From: Hyphomicrobiales bacterium
Lineage (GTDB): Bacteria > Pseudomonadota > Alphaproteobacteria > Rhizobiales > Rhizobiaceae
Length of the DNA stretch: 64,000 bases
Assembly (NCBI GenBank): GCA_002709005.1
Contig: PAPH01000086.1
Coordinates: forward strand, 1-64,000
Reading direction: 5' to 3'
A program made the translations under genes and the position numbers. Every line of letters starts with the position of its first letter. Within the stretch, counting starts at the first letter, position 1. The notes under the pieces are model-generated. The model saw only the letters and a list, made by a program, of their open reading frames with translations. It made no database searches and was not told where the DNA came from. Of this stretch, positions 36,304-45,899 are shown in pieces.

Positions 36304-39300
36304 ATGGCCATACTTGCAAGTATTCACCATCTGACCCACTACAAATACGACCGTCCCGTCACGCTTGGGCCGCAGATCATCCGCCTGCGCCCCGCGCCGC
36401 ACAGCCGGACCCGGGTCATTTCCCACTCGCTGAAAGTCACCCCGGACAATCACTTCGTCAATTACCAGCAGGATCCCTACGGCAACTGGCTGGCGCGTTA
36501 CGTCTTCCCGGACCCGGTCCGCGAGCTGAAGATCGAGGTCGATCTCGTCGCTGACATGACGGTCTACAACCCGTTCGATTTCTTCGTCGAGGAACGGGCG
36601 GAGGAGTGGCCCTTCGACTATCCCGAGGAACTGGTCGAGGACCTGTCGATCTACATGAAGCCCGAGCCGGCCGGCCCGAAGCTCCAGGCCTTCCTCGACA
36701 CGATCCCGCGCGACACCCAGCGCACCGTTGACTTCGTGGTGGGCCTCAACGCCCGTCTCGCCAACGAGATCGGCTACGTCATCCGCATGGAACCGGGCGT
36801 GCAGACACCCGAGGAGACATTCTCGGCCGGCACCGGGTCATGCCGGGATTCGAGCTGGCTGCTCGTGCAGATCCTGCGCAATCTCGGTCTCGCCGCCCGT
36901 TTCGTCTCCGGCTATCTCATCCAGCTCAAGCCCGACCTCGAAGCCCTCGACGGACCTTCGGGCACCGATCACGATTTCACCGACCTTCACGCCTGGGCCG
37001 AAGTCTTCCTCCCCGGTGCAGGCTGGATCGGCCTCGACCCGACATCGGGCCTGCTGACCGGCGAAAGCCATATCCCGCTCGCCGCCACACCGCATTTCCG
37101 CAATGCCGCCCCGATCTCCGGCATGGCGTCCTATGCCGAGGTCAATTTCGACTTCGACATGCAGGTCAACCGCGTCGCCGAACATCCGCGCATCACCAAA
37201 CCGTTCAGCGACGAGGCCTGGGCTGATCTCAACGCGCTCGGCCGCAAGGTCGACGAGCACCTCAAGGCGGGCGACGTGCGCCTGACGATGGGCGGCGAAC
37301 CGACCTTCGTGTCGATCGACGATTTCGAAAGAGCGGAGTGGAACACGGCTGCTGTCGGTCCACAGAAACGCGAACTCGCCGACAAGCTGGTCAGGCGGCT
37401 GCGCGAGCGCTTCGCGCCGGGTGGCTTCCTCCATTACGGGCAGGGCAAGTGGTATCCGGGCGAAACCCTGCCGCGCTGGACATTCTCGCTCTACTGGCGC
37501 CGCGATCCCAAGCCGATCTGGACCGATCCGGCGCTGATCGCCGAGGAGAATTCGGAAAACGAGAAGGCGACGGCGGAGAGTGCCGAGGCGCTGTTGAAGG
37601 AATTCGCCTCCCGCTTGGGCGTCGAAGAGGACAACGTCCAGCCCGCCTTCGAGGACCCGGCCGAGTGGATCCTCAAGGAAGGCAAGCTTCCGGACAACGT
37701 CACCCCGGAAAACTCGAAGATCGAGGATGCCGAGGAACGCCACCGCATGGCGACCGTCTTCGAGCGCGGGCTTTCCAGGCCGAGCGGCTACGTGCTGCCG
37801 ATCCAGCGCTGGCAGTCGAAAGCCGCCAGGGGCGGTTGGCAGTCCGAACGCTGGAACCTCAGGCGCGGCAAGATCTTTCTCGTGCCCGGCGACAGTCCGG
37901 TCGGCTATCGTCTGCCGCTCGGTTCGCTGCCGCATGTGCCGGCGGCGTCCTATCCCTTCATAAACCCGCAGGATCCGACGGAGCCGCGCGGTGACCTTCC
38001 TGAGCCGGAAGCACTGAAGCCCGCAGATCCTCATGAGACCCATCCTGCGAGTCCCGACCAGCGCGTTGCGAGTTTCACTGCCGCGGAGAGCGGGCAGGAA
38101 CTCGTTGAGCAGAAGATCGGCGAACTCGGCGGCGCTGTCCGTACCGCCATTTCGGTTGAACCGCGCGACGGCCGGCTTTGCGTCTTCATGCCACCGGTCG
38201 TCCGGCTCGAGGACTATCTCGAACTCGTGGCGGCGGCAGAGGAATCCGCCAAGGCGCTCGGAATTCCGGTTCACATCGAAGGCTATCAGCCGCCGCACGA
38301 TCCGCGCATGAACGTGATCCGTGTTGCGCCCGACCCCGGCGTCATCGAGGTCAACATCCATCCGGCGGGAAGCTGGGAGGAATGCGTGGCGATCACCGAG
38401 GGCGTCTACGAGGAGGCGCGCCAATGCCGGCTGGGCGCCGACAAGTTCATGATCGACGGCCGGCATACCGGAACCGGTGGCGGCAACCACGTCGTCGTCG
38501 GAGGCGCGACGCCGCTCGACAGTCCGTTCCTGAGAAGGCCCGATGTGCTCGCGAGCCTGATCCTTCACTGGCAGCGCCATCCGAGCCTGTCCTACCTGTT
38601 CTCGGGCATGTTCATCGGGCCGACCAGTCAGGCACCGCGCATCGACGAAGGCCGGCATGACAGCCTCTACGAGCTGGAGATCGCGCTCGCCAACATCCCG
38701 CGCCCGGGAGAAGGCGAGGCACCGGCGCCCTGGCTCGTCGATCGTCTGTTGCGCAACCTCTTGGTCGACGTGACCGGCAACACCCACCGCGCCGAGATCT
38801 GCATCGACAAGCTCTATTCGCCGGACGGCCCGACCGGTCGTCTCGGTCTCGTCGAGTTCCGCGGCTTCGAGATGCCGCCGGACCCTCGCATGAGCCTCGC
38901 CCAGCAGGTGCTGCTCCGGGCGCTGGTTGCGCGCATGTGGGAGAATCCGGTCAAGGGCAAGTTCACCCGCTGGGGAACGACGCTCGCCGACCGCTTCATG
39001 CTGCCGCATTTCATCTGGGAGGATTTCCTCGACGTGCTAGACGATCTCGAGCGACACGGCTTCTCGCTGAGGCCCGACTGGTTCGAGGCGCAGGCAGAAT
39101 TCCGTTTCCCGTTCTGCGGTTCCGTCGAATATGACGGCGCGCAGCTCGAGATCCGCCAGGCGCTCGAACCTTGGCACGTGCTTGGCGAGACCGGCGCGAT
39201 CGGCGGCACGGTGCGCTATACTGACAGTTCCATCGAGCGGCTGCAGGTGCGGCTCGCGACCGCCGACCCGGAACGCTTCGTGGTTACCTGCAACGGCCGC

Positions 39301-39654
39301 AAGGTGCCGCTGACGGCCACCTCGTCCAATGGCGTCTCGGTCGGCGGCGTGCGCTACAAGGCGTGGAAACCGTCCATGTCGCTCCATCCCACGGTGCCGG
39401 TCCATGCGCCCCTGACATTCGATATCTACGATACATGGTCGGGCCGGGCGCTGGGCGGCTGCGTCTATCACGTCGCCCATCCCGGGGGCCGAAACTACGA
39501 GACCTTCCCGGTCAACGGCAACGAGGCAGAGGCACGACGCCTTGCCCGTTTCGAGCCGCAGGGCCACACGCCGGGCGGTTTCCATCCCCCTTACGAGATC
39601 CCGCATCCGGAATTTCCCATGACGCTCGATCTGCGCCGTCCGCCCATGGTCTGA
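36304..39654 (+). CDS. Transglutaminase-like protease fused to DUF2126 (predicted permuted GS-fold ligase)
   Basis: A 1116-residue cytoplasmic protein. Residues about 1-95 are the transglutaminase N-terminal beta region, and about 150-260 the transglutaminase-like core with Cys180 (GSCRDSSW), His229 (LHAWAEVF) and Asp245 (GLDPTSG) as catalytic triad. From about residue 323 ([15 protein letters not shown]) to the end is DUF2126, with a Pro-rich spacer near 555-590 and a [12 protein letters not shown] block at 718-729. Comparative genomics has predicted DUF2126 to be a circularly permuted glutamine-synthetase-like amidoligase. The protein starts the three-gene operon, 1 nt before the ATP-grasp gene. 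Substrates are unknown. Confidence 0.88.
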   Translation: MAILASIHHLTHYKYDRPVTLGPQIIRLRPAPHSRTRVISHSLKVTPDNHFVNYQQDPYGNWLARYVFPDPVRELKIEVDLVADMTVYNPFDFFVEERAEEWPFDYPEELVEDLSIYMKPEPAGPKLQAFLDTIPRDTQRTVDFVVGLNARLANEIGYVIRMEPGVQTPEETFSAGTGSCRDSSWLLVQILRNLGLAARFVSGYLIQLKPDLEALDGPSGTDHDFTDLHAWAEVFLPGAGWIGLDPTSGLLTGESHIPLAATPHFRNAAPISGMASYAEVNFDFDMQVNRVAEHPRITKPFSDEAWADLNALGRKVDEHLKAGDVRLTMGGEPTFVSIDDFERAEWNTAAVGPQKRELADKLVRRLRERFAPGGFLHYGQGKWYPGETLPRWTFSLYWRRDPKPIWTDPALIAEENSENEKATAESAEALLKEFASRLGVEEDNVQPAFEDPAEWILKEGKLPDNVTPENSKIEDAEERHRMATVFERGLSRPSGYVLPIQRWQSKAARGGWQSERWNLRRGKIFLVPGDSPVGYRLPLGSLPHVPAASYPFINPQDPTEPRGDLPEPEALKPADPHETHPASPDQRVASFTAAESGQELVEQKIGELGGAVRTAISVEPRDGRLCVFMPPVVRLEDYLELVAAAEESAKALGIPVHIEGYQPPHDPRMNVIRVAPDPGVIEVNIHPAGSWEECVAITEGVYEEARQCRLGADKFMIDGRHTGTGGGNHVVVGGATPLDSPFLRRPDVLASLILHWQRHPSLSYLFSGMFIGPTSQAPRIDEGRHDSLYELEIALANIPRPGEGEAPAPWLVDRLLRNLLVDVTGNTHRAEICIDKLYSPDGPTGRLGLVEFRGFEMPPDPRMSLAQQVLLRALVARMWENPVKGKFTRWGTTLADRFMLPHFIWEDFLDVLDDLERHGFSLRPDWFEAQAEFRFPFCGSVEYDGAQLEIRQALEPWHVLGETGAIGGTVRYTDSSIERLQVRLATADPERFVVTCNGRKVPLTATSSNGVSVGGVRYKAWKPSMSLHPTVPVHAPLTFDIYDTWSGRALGGCVYHVAHPGGRNYETFPVNGNEAEARRLARFEPQGHTPGGFHPPYEIPHPEFPMTLDLRRPPMV

Positions 39655-39655
39655 C

Positions 39656-42061
39656 ATGATCACCACGCAGCCCCACTCTCCGGATGGTATCGGCGATTTT
39701 CTCTCGGGCTACGCGCCGATAGGAGGCGCGCCGGACGAACTGGTCGACGGCGCTGGAAACATGCGGCCGGTCTGGTCGGAACTCATGGCGCATCTCGCAT
39801 CACGGTCTTCCGAGCAACTCGACGCGCAGTTCGCCCGCGGCGCGAGCTATCTGCGCGAGGCCGGCGTCTTCTACCGCCAGTACGGAGACACCGACCGCGC
39901 TGAACGCGACTGGCCGCTCAGTTCGGTGCCGGTGTTGATCCCCGAGGCCGAATGGAGCGAAATCGAGAACGGCCTGCGCCAGCGCGCCGATCTTCTCGAA
40001 CTCGTTCTTTCCGATCTCTACGGCGACAACAGGCTGACCCGGGAGGGTCATCTTCCCGCCATGCTCGTTGCCGGAAATCCGGAATGGCTTCGGCCGCTGG
40101 TCGGCATGAAACCTGCCTCGGGCCGCTTCCTGCATTATGTCGCCTTCGATATCGGCAGGGGGGCGGACGGCGGCTGGTGGGTGCTGGGTGACCGGACCCA
40201 GGCGCCCTCGGGCGCCGGCTACGCGCTCGAAAACCGCATGGCCTCGATGCACAGTTTCGCGGGATTTTACCGCGATGCCCGGGTGCGCCGCGTGGCGGGC
40301 TTCTTCAAGGCATTTCGCGACAGCCTCAACCATCTCCGGCGCGAGGACGACAGCCGTGTCGGTATCCTCACGCCCGGCCCGATGAACGACGCCTATTTCG
40401 AGCACGCCTATATCGCCCGCTATCTCGGCATGGCGCTTCTCGAGGGTGAGGATCTGACCGTCATCAACGGTGAGCTGATGGTGCGCACCATATCCGGTCC
40501 GCAGCCGATCAGCGTGCTCTGGCGCCGGCTCGACGCCAGTTGGGCGGACCCGATGGAGCTCGACGAAAGCTCGCGGCTCGGCACCCCCGGCCTGTTGTCG
40601 GCTTTGAGGGCGGGCAGCGTCACGCTCGTCAACGCGCTGGGGTCTGGCGTTCTCGAAGCACGCGCCTTCATGGCGTTTCTGCCGCGGCTTTCGCAGGTGC
40701 TGACCGGCCAGCCGCTGGCGCTCCCGAACATCGCCACCTGGTGGTGCGGGTCCGAGGCCGAACGTCAGCACGTGCTCGCCAATGCCGACCGACTGATGAT
40801 CGGCCCCGCCAATTCGCTTCACATGCCACTCGAACCGGACCGCGAGACGAGCCTCGGCGGCGAATTGCGACCGTCCCATGCCGGCAGTCTTCAGGAATGG
40901 CTGCAATCCTCCGGACCGGCGCTCGTCGGTCAGGAAGCGGTTTCGCTGTCCAGCACGCCCGTCTGGAGCGAAGGGCGGCTGACGCCGCGGCCGATGTCGA
41001 TCCGCGTCTTCATGGCGCGAACGCAAGCCGGCTGGCAGGTCATGCCCGGCGGCTATGCCCGGATCGCCGCAAGCGGCGCCGATCCGTCCGCGGTATCGCT
41101 GCGCCGGGGCGGTTCGGTTGCCGATGTCTGGGTGATCTCGGATCAGCCGGTGGCCCGCGAAACCATGCTCGAAGCGGGTTCAGGCGAATTCGGCCGCGCC
41201 CAGAGCGGCTGGCTGCCGAGCCGTGCCGCCGACAATCTGTTCTGGCTCGGACGCTATGTCGAGCGCGCCGAGGGCACGATGCGGCTGCTGCGCGCCTATC
41301 ACGGCCGCATCAACGAGATGCCGGAGGGTTCGACGCCGCTGATCCCGTCGCTCGCGAGCTATCTGGAAGCCCGGGGCGTATCGACGGAGGAGGGGATCCC
41401 GGATGCCCTCGTCTCCGTCCTGGGTGCGGCAACCGGCAGCGCCAACCGGCTGCGCGACAGGTTCTCGATCGATGCCTGGGCGTCGCTGGCCGACTTGCAG
41501 AAGACCGTCGAGCGGATGAGCGCGTCGGTGGAGCCGGGAGACGACGCCGCCGTTGCCATGGGCGTGCTGTTGCGCAAGATCACCGGTTTTTCCGGGCTGG
41601 TGCACGACAACATGTATCGTTTCTCCGGGTGGCGCTTCCTCTCGCTCGGCCGTGCGCTCGAACGCGCCCTCAGTACCGTCCATCTGCTCCAGATCTTCGC
41701 GGATCCGATCGCCCCCGAGGGCGGGCTCGATCTCTGCATCGAGATTGGCGACAGCGTGATGACCCACCGGCGGCGCTATTCGGTCAACACCAACCGCGCC
41801 ACCGTGATAGACCTGCTTGCGCTAGATCCCCTCAATCCCCGTTCGGTCGCCTGCCAGGTCGAGGAGATCGTCGGTCAGATCAATCTTCTGCCGGGCGCGG
41901 GCTCCTCCGGACGTCTCTCGCCGCTCGCCAAGGCAGCACTCAGGCTGTCGACCGACATTTCCGTGCACACGCCCGAAACCCTCGACGCTGAGGCGCTGAC
42001 CGTGCTTGCCGCCCAGATCTACGATCTCTCCAACGATCTGGGCGATACCTATTTCAACTGA
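39656..42061 (+). CDS. Circularly permuted ATP-grasp fused to Alpha-E (DUF403) domain
   Basis: An 801-residue two-domain fusion. Residues about 30-500 are a circularly permuted ATP-grasp type 2 domain (WLRPLVGMKPASGRFLHYVAFDI, WWVLGDRTQAPSGAGYALENR, then EGEDLTVINGELMVRT). Residues about 518-801 are the all-helical Alpha-E domain (SRAADNLFWLGRYVERAEGTMRLLRAY). In many bacteria the two are separate neighbouring genes, so fusion supports a physical complex. The ATP-grasp part probably forms an amide bond using ATP; the Alpha-E role is unknown. It begins one base after the upstream stop codon and ends 22 nt before the second transglutaminase gene. Confidence 0.88.
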   Translation: MITTQPHSPDGIGDFLSGYAPIGGAPDELVDGAGNMRPVWSELMAHLASRSSEQLDAQFARGASYLREAGVFYRQYGDTDRAERDWPLSSVPVLIPEAEWSEIENGLRQRADLLELVLSDLYGDNRLTREGHLPAMLVAGNPEWLRPLVGMKPASGRFLHYVAFDIGRGADGGWWVLGDRTQAPSGAGYALENRMASMHSFAGFYRDARVRRVAGFFKAFRDSLNHLRREDDSRVGILTPGPMNDAYFEHAYIARYLGMALLEGEDLTVINGELMVRTISGPQPISVLWRRLDASWADPMELDESSRLGTPGLLSALRAGSVTLVNALGSGVLEARAFMAFLPRLSQVLTGQPLALPNIATWWCGSEAERQHVLANADRLMIGPANSLHMPLEPDRETSLGGELRPSHAGSLQEWLQSSGPALVGQEAVSLSSTPVWSEGRLTPRPMSIRVFMARTQAGWQVMPGGYARIAASGADPSAVSLRRGGSVADVWVISDQPVARETMLEAGSGEFGRAQSGWLPSRAADNLFWLGRYVERAEGTMRLLRAYHGRINEMPEGSTPLIPSLASYLEARGVSTEEGIPDALVSVLGAATGSANRLRDRFSIDAWASLADLQKTVERMSASVEPGDDAAVAMGVLLRKITGFSGLVHDNMYRFSGWRFLSLGRALERALSTVHLLQIFADPIAPEGGLDLCIEIGDSVMTHRRRYSVNTNRATVIDLLALDPLNPRSVACQVEEIVGQINLLPGAGSSGRLSPLAKAALRLSTDISVHTPETLDAEALTVLAAQIYDLSNDLGDTYFN

Positions 42062-42083
42062 ACATCCGGGCCGCCACGCCGCC

Positions 42084-42971
42084 ATGCGCTATGACATCTC
42101 GCTCACAATGACCTTCGTCTATCAGGCGGCCGCCGTGAACGCCCGGCAGATCGTCCATCTGATGCCGGCGGACCGTCCCGGCCGCCAGCGGCTGATAGCC
42201 GGCAATCTCTCCTTCACGCCGCTGCCGACCCGACGGGAGGACAGGTTCGATTTTTTCGGAAACGCGGAAACCGCTGTTGCGCTCGACGGCGCGGTCAAGG
42301 AGGTCGATATCCGCCTTCAGGCGCGCGTCGACGTGACAGGCAACGCCTTTCCGGAAGGGCTTCCCACGCCGCCCGATGCACTCGCCGCCGTGATTGCAGA
42401 CTGGCGCGATCTCGGGCCGTCCTCGCCCGTTCATTTCTGCGCGCCGACCCTGCGCACGCCCGCCGATCCCGATATCGCGGCCTATGCGCGTCAGGTTACC
42501 GCTGGGATCGGCAACATCGCCGCCCGTGTCGAGACACTCGGGCTCGCGCTCCATCGCGACATGAGGTTCGATCCGAATGCCACCACTGTGGATACGCCTG
42601 CGACCGAGGCCTTTGCCGAGCGTCACGGCGTCTGCCAGGACTTCACGCACATCATGATTTCGGGGCTCAGAAGCCTCGGCATTCCGGCGGGCTATGTCAG
42701 CGGCTTCATTCGCACCATCCCGCCTCCGGGCCGGCCGAGGCTTGAAGGCGCGGACGCCATGCATGCCTGGGTTTCGGCCTGGTGCGGACCGCATGTGGGA
42801 TGGGTGGAATACGATCCCACCAACGCCACCTTCGCCGGTCCCGACCATGTGGTGGTAGCCTATGGCCGGGACTATGGTGAGGTCGCCCCGGTCAAGGGGA
42901 CCATGCGGACGGCCGGCGGCCAGACCAGCGATCAGGCCGTCGACGTCATTCCGCTCGGGGCGACGGGGTAG
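42084..42971 (+). CDS. Transglutaminase-like cysteine protease family protein
   Basis: A 295-residue cytoplasmic protein with a bacterial transglutaminase-like N-terminal region (MRYDISLTMTFVYQAAAVNARQ) and a papain-like transglutaminase core. The triad is Cys184 (HGVCQDFTH), His227 (MHAWVSAW) and Asp244 (EYDPTNA). Such proteins usually act as peptidases or amide-exchange enzymes rather than true protein crosslinkers. It closes the three-gene operon with the DUF2126 and ATP-grasp/Alpha-E proteins. ATG 42084 is where the family homology begins; the open frame extends further upstream into the previous gene. It converges on znuA with only 3 nt between stop codons. Confidence 0.87.
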   Translation: MRYDISLTMTFVYQAAAVNARQIVHLMPADRPGRQRLIAGNLSFTPLPTRREDRFDFFGNAETAVALDGAVKEVDIRLQARVDVTGNAFPEGLPTPPDALAAVIADWRDLGPSSPVHFCAPTLRTPADPDIAAYARQVTAGIGNIAARVETLGLALHRDMRFDPNATTVDTPATEAFAERHGVCQDFTHIMISGLRSLGIPAGYVSGFIRTIPPPGRPRLEGADAMHAWVSAWCGPHVGWVEYDPTNATFAGPDHVVVAYGRDYGEVAPVKGTMRTAGGQTSDQAVDVIPLGATG

Positions 42972-42974
42972 ATT

Positions 42975-44042
42975 TTACGAATTGTCCGCCAGGCAATCGC
43001 GCATCGATGTCGCGAGATTGCCGATGAGTTTGCCGTAGAGATCCGGTCCGGGCGCCAGATCCGCGCCGACCGGGTCGAGCACGCCTGAGCGCGCGTCACT
43101 GCCCTCGATGGCGACCGAGACGATCTTTGGCTCGAACTGCGGTTCGGCAAACACGCAGGCCGCCTTCAGCGATTTCAGCTTGGTCTGGATTTCTCCGATC
43201 CGCTCGGCGCCCGGACGAAGTTCCGGATTGATGGTGATCGAGCCCGCGGCCTCCATGCCGAAACGGTTTTCGAAATAGTGGTAGGCATCGTGGAAGACGA
43301 TGAAACTCCTGTCGCGCACCGGATCGAGCGTCGTATTGACCGCCTCGATCAGTTCGTCGAGCTTCCGGTCTTCGGCTTCGCCATTCGCCGCGTAGGTTTC
43401 TGCGTTGGCCGGATCGGCGGCGGAAAGAACGCTGACGATCTTGTCAACGAAGGCCTTGGCATTTTCCGGATCGAGCCAGACATGCGGGTCGACCTCTTCA
43501 TGGCCGTGCTCGTGTGCCTCCTCGTGTGCGCCTTCATGTTCGTGCGCGTGCGCTTCCTCGCTCTCGCCCTCATGGCGCTCATGCGCCTTTTCCGCATCTT
43601 CGTGCCCGTCATCGTCATGCGCGTCGTGGGCCTCGCCCTCGTGATGGTGATCGTGATGTTCGAACGTGCCGCCCTCACGCGGTTCGAGTTTGGTCACGCC
43701 CGCCGCGTCGATCAGTGGAACCGACTGCGCCGAGCTTGCGATCGTCTCCACCGGTTTGACCAAGAAGGATTCGAGTTCCGGCCCGACCCAGAACACCAGG
43801 TCGGCCTTTTGCAGTTCGCCCGCCTGCGAGGGCTTGAGCTGGTAGCCATGCGGGGAGGACGCGCCATCAACCAGGAGTTCAGGCTCGCCGACGCCTTCCA
43901 TCACGGCGGCCACGAGCGAATGGACCGGTTTGATCGACGTTATGACCACAGGCTCGGCCGAAGCCGCGGAAACGGCGAGGGGGGAGACCGAGAGCGCCAG
44001 ACCGGCAAGAACGGGGCCGAGATGGGGGAGAGGAAAACGCAT
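42975..44042 (-). CDS. znuA: Zinc ABC transporter substrate-binding protein
   Basis: Periplasmic zinc-binding component of ZnuABC. The 355-residue precursor has a signal peptide (cleavage after about residue 29, VSAASA). It has the cluster A-I fold with His in KPVHSLVAAVMEG, HVWLDPENAKAF and HDAYHYFENRFG as metal ligands. A long His/Asp/Glu-rich loop (about residues 125-185) makes it longer than the E. coli protein (310) and probably captures zinc. It is divergent from znuC across a 76-nt promoter region containing two Zur-like boxes. Confidence 0.95.
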   Translation of the reverse strand: MRFPLPHLGPVLAGLALSVSPLAVSAASAEPVVITSIKPVHSLVAAVMEGVGEPELLVDGASSPHGYQLKPSQAGELQKADLVFWVGPELESFLVKPVETIASSAQSVPLIDAAGVTKLEPREGGTFEHHDHHHEGEAHDAHDDDGHEDAEKAHERHEGESEEAHAHEHEGAHEEAHEHGHEEVDPHVWLDPENAKAFVDKIVSVLSAADPANAETYAANGEAEDRKLDELIEAVNTTLDPVRDRSFIVFHDAYHYFENRFGMEAAGSITINPELRPGAERIGEIQTKLKSLKAACVFAEPQFEPKIVSVAIEGSDARSGVLDPVGADLAPGPDLYGKLIGNLATSMRDCLADNS

Positions 44043-44062
44043 GGAATAGTCCTTTTCATGTC

Positions 44063-44095
44063 ATGTTATAAGATAACATTGCGTTACGGTATAAC
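44063..44095. promoter_or_regulatory. zur box: Two Zur-like operator palindromes between znuA and znuC
   Basis: ATGTTATAAGATAACAT at 44063-44079 is a perfect 7-bp inverted repeat with a 3-bp spacer and fits the alphaproteobacterial Zur pattern GTTATNNNATAAC. A second, weaker copy, GTTACGGTATAAC at 44083-44095, follows with centres 18 bp apart. Lying between the divergent znuA and znuCB-zur start codons, they would allow zinc-loaded Zur to shut off both transcripts, including its own gene. Confidence 0.75.
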
Positions 44096-44118
44096 GTGTG
44101 CAATAGGTCGAGGCAAGA

Positions 44119-45054
44119 ATGCATTTTCAGGACCGCTCCATGGACCAAATGGCCGCCAACACTCCCGCTTCGGCGACACAAGCACCGGTTTCCGCGGTTT
44201 CCCCCATCGTTTCGCTCAAGGGGGCGGGAGTCTTCCGCTCCGGCCGCTGGCTGGTGCGCGGGATAGACGTCGATATCCGCCCCGGAGAGATCCTGTCCCT
44301 GATCGGCCCCAACGGTTCCGGCAAATCGACCACCGCCAAGATGGCGCTCGGTCTCGAAAAGACGGACGAGGGCAGTGCCTGGCGCGCGCCCGGTCTCGTT
44401 GTCGGCTACGTGCCGCAGAAACTGTCCGTCGACTGGACGCTGCCGCTCTCCGTCGAGCGATTCATGCGGCTGACGCAGCCGCTCGCGAAAGCCGAAATCA
44501 AGGCGGCGCTCGAACGCACCGGCGTGTCCCATCTCGCCAGAGCCGAATTGCGCAATCTCTCGGGCGGCGAGTTCCAGCGCGTCATGCTCGCCCGCGCGAT
44601 CGCCCGCAAGCCCGGCCTGCTGGTGCTCGACGAGCCGGTGCAGGGCGTGGATTTCGCAGGTGAGATCGCGCTCTACGATCTGATCGGCAGGATCCGCGAC
44701 GAACTCAATTGCGCGGTTCTTCTGATCTCGCACGATCTTCACGTCGTCATGGCCGCCACCGACCGGGTGCTTTGCCTCAACGGCCATGTCTGCTGTCAGG
44801 GCACGCCGACCTCGGTCGCCGACAGCGACGAATACCGCCAGCTTTTCGGGGGCCGTGGCGCGCCGCAACTGGCCGTCTATCAGCACCACCATGATCATAC
44901 GCATCTGGAGGATGGCCGCGTACTGCATGCGGACGGATCGATCACCGAGCACTGCCATCCCGACGACGGCCATCACGACCACGACTCCCGCGATCCCCAT
45001 GATCACGCGCACCATGATCATGGTCACGTACATGAACCGGGAGGGCGGAACTGA
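44119..45054 (+). CDS. znuC: Zinc ABC transporter ATP-binding protein with His-rich tail
   Basis: Cytoplasmic ATPase of the ZnuABC importer, 311 residues. Walker A is GPNGSGKST, the signature LSGGEFQR and Walker B LLVLDEPVQGVD. About 60 extra C-terminal residues are packed with His and Asp (HHHDHTHLEDG and further HDH repeats) and could buffer zinc at the inside face of the transporter. A GAGG motif precedes the ATG. An internal Met at codon 8 is an alternative start. It overlaps znuB by one base. Confidence 0.94.
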   Translation: MHFQDRSMDQMAANTPASATQAPVSAVSPIVSLKGAGVFRSGRWLVRGIDVDIRPGEILSLIGPNGSGKSTTAKMALGLEKTDEGSAWRAPGLVVGYVPQKLSVDWTLPLSVERFMRLTQPLAKAEIKAALERTGVSHLARAELRNLSGGEFQRVMLARAIARKPGLLVLDEPVQGVDFAGEIALYDLIGRIRDELNCAVLLISHDLHVVMAATDRVLCLNGHVCCQGTPTSVADSDEYRQLFGGRGAPQLAVYQHHHDHTHLEDGRVLHADGSITEHCHPDDGHHDHDSRDPHDHAHHDHGHVHEPGGRN

Positions 45055-45899
45055 TGCTCGACGATTTCTTCGTTCGCGCCCTTCTGGCCGGTATCGGCAT
45101 GGCTGCCGTCGCCGGTCCGCTGGGTTGTTTCATCGTCTGGCGACGGCTTGCCTATTACGGCGATACGCTGGCCCACGCGGCACTTCTCGGTGTCGCGCTG
45201 GCCTTTCTGCTTGAGATCAACATCACGCTGGCCGTCTTCGCCGTGGCGGCGTTCGTCTCGCTCGCGCTGCTGGCGCTCGAACGCCGGGCCGGACTGTCGT
45301 CGGACGCGCTGCTCGGCATCCTCTCGCATGCCTCGTTGGCTCTCGGTCTCGTCGTGCTTTCGACCATGGCGTGGCTCCGCGTCGACCTGATGGGTCTGCT
45401 CTTCGGCGATATTCTCTCGGTCTCGCGCACGGATGTGGCAATGATCTGGCTCGGCGGCGCTGCGGTTCTGGCCGTTCTCGCCTGGATCTGGCGGCCGCTC
45501 TTTGCCGCCACCGTCAGTCCGGAACTGGCCGAGGCCGAGGGCATGGACGTCACCAAGGCCAATCTCGTCTTCATGGTGCTGATGGCCATCGTCATTGCCA
45601 TCGCCATGAAGATCGTCGGCGTTCTCCTGATCACCGCCATGCTGGTGATCCCGGCCGCCACGGCGCGCCGCTTCGCCACCGGCCCGGAGCAGATGGCGAT
45701 CCTCGCCGGTATCTTCGGTGTCGCCTCGGTCTGTCTCGGGCTAGGGGCTTCAAGGCTGTGGGATCCGCAATCGGGGCCGGCGATCGTCGTCGCGGCGCTG
45801 TGCCTTTTCGTGCTAAGCTTGTTGCCGCTGGCAAGGCTCGTCGATCGTCGCAAGGCGGCGCGCGAGGGTTCCGTCGCCAAGGAAGGACTTCGGCCATGA
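45054..45899 (+). CDS. znuB: Zinc ABC transporter permease
   Basis: A 281-residue inner-membrane subunit of the ABC-3 family with about eight hydrophobic segments, beginning LDDFFVRALLAGIGMAAVAGPLGCFIVWRRLAYYGDTLAHAALLG, which is the family's typical first third. It pairs with ZnuC to move zinc from ZnuA into the cytoplasm. The gene overlaps znuC at its start (1 nt) and zur at its end (ATGA), so znuC, znuB and zur are translated as one unit. Confidence 0.94.
   Translation: MLDDFFVRALLAGIGMAAVAGPLGCFIVWRRLAYYGDTLAHAALLGVALAFLLEINITLAVFAVAAFVSLALLALERRAGLSSDALLGILSHASLALGLVVLSTMAWLRVDLMGLLFGDILSVSRTDVAMIWLGGAAVLAVLAWIWRPLFAATVSPELAEAEGMDVTKANLVFMVLMAIVIAIAMKIVGVLLITAMLVIPAATARRFATGPEQMAILAGIFGVASVCLGLGASRLWDPQSGPAIVVAALCLFVLSLLPLARLVDRRKAAREGSVAKEGLRP

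Noticed and set aside
36838-39009. 723-codon open frame on the minus strand opposite the DUF2126 gene
   Set aside because: Antisense to a gene with clear domains and catalytic residues; no family resemblance and no ribosome-binding site.
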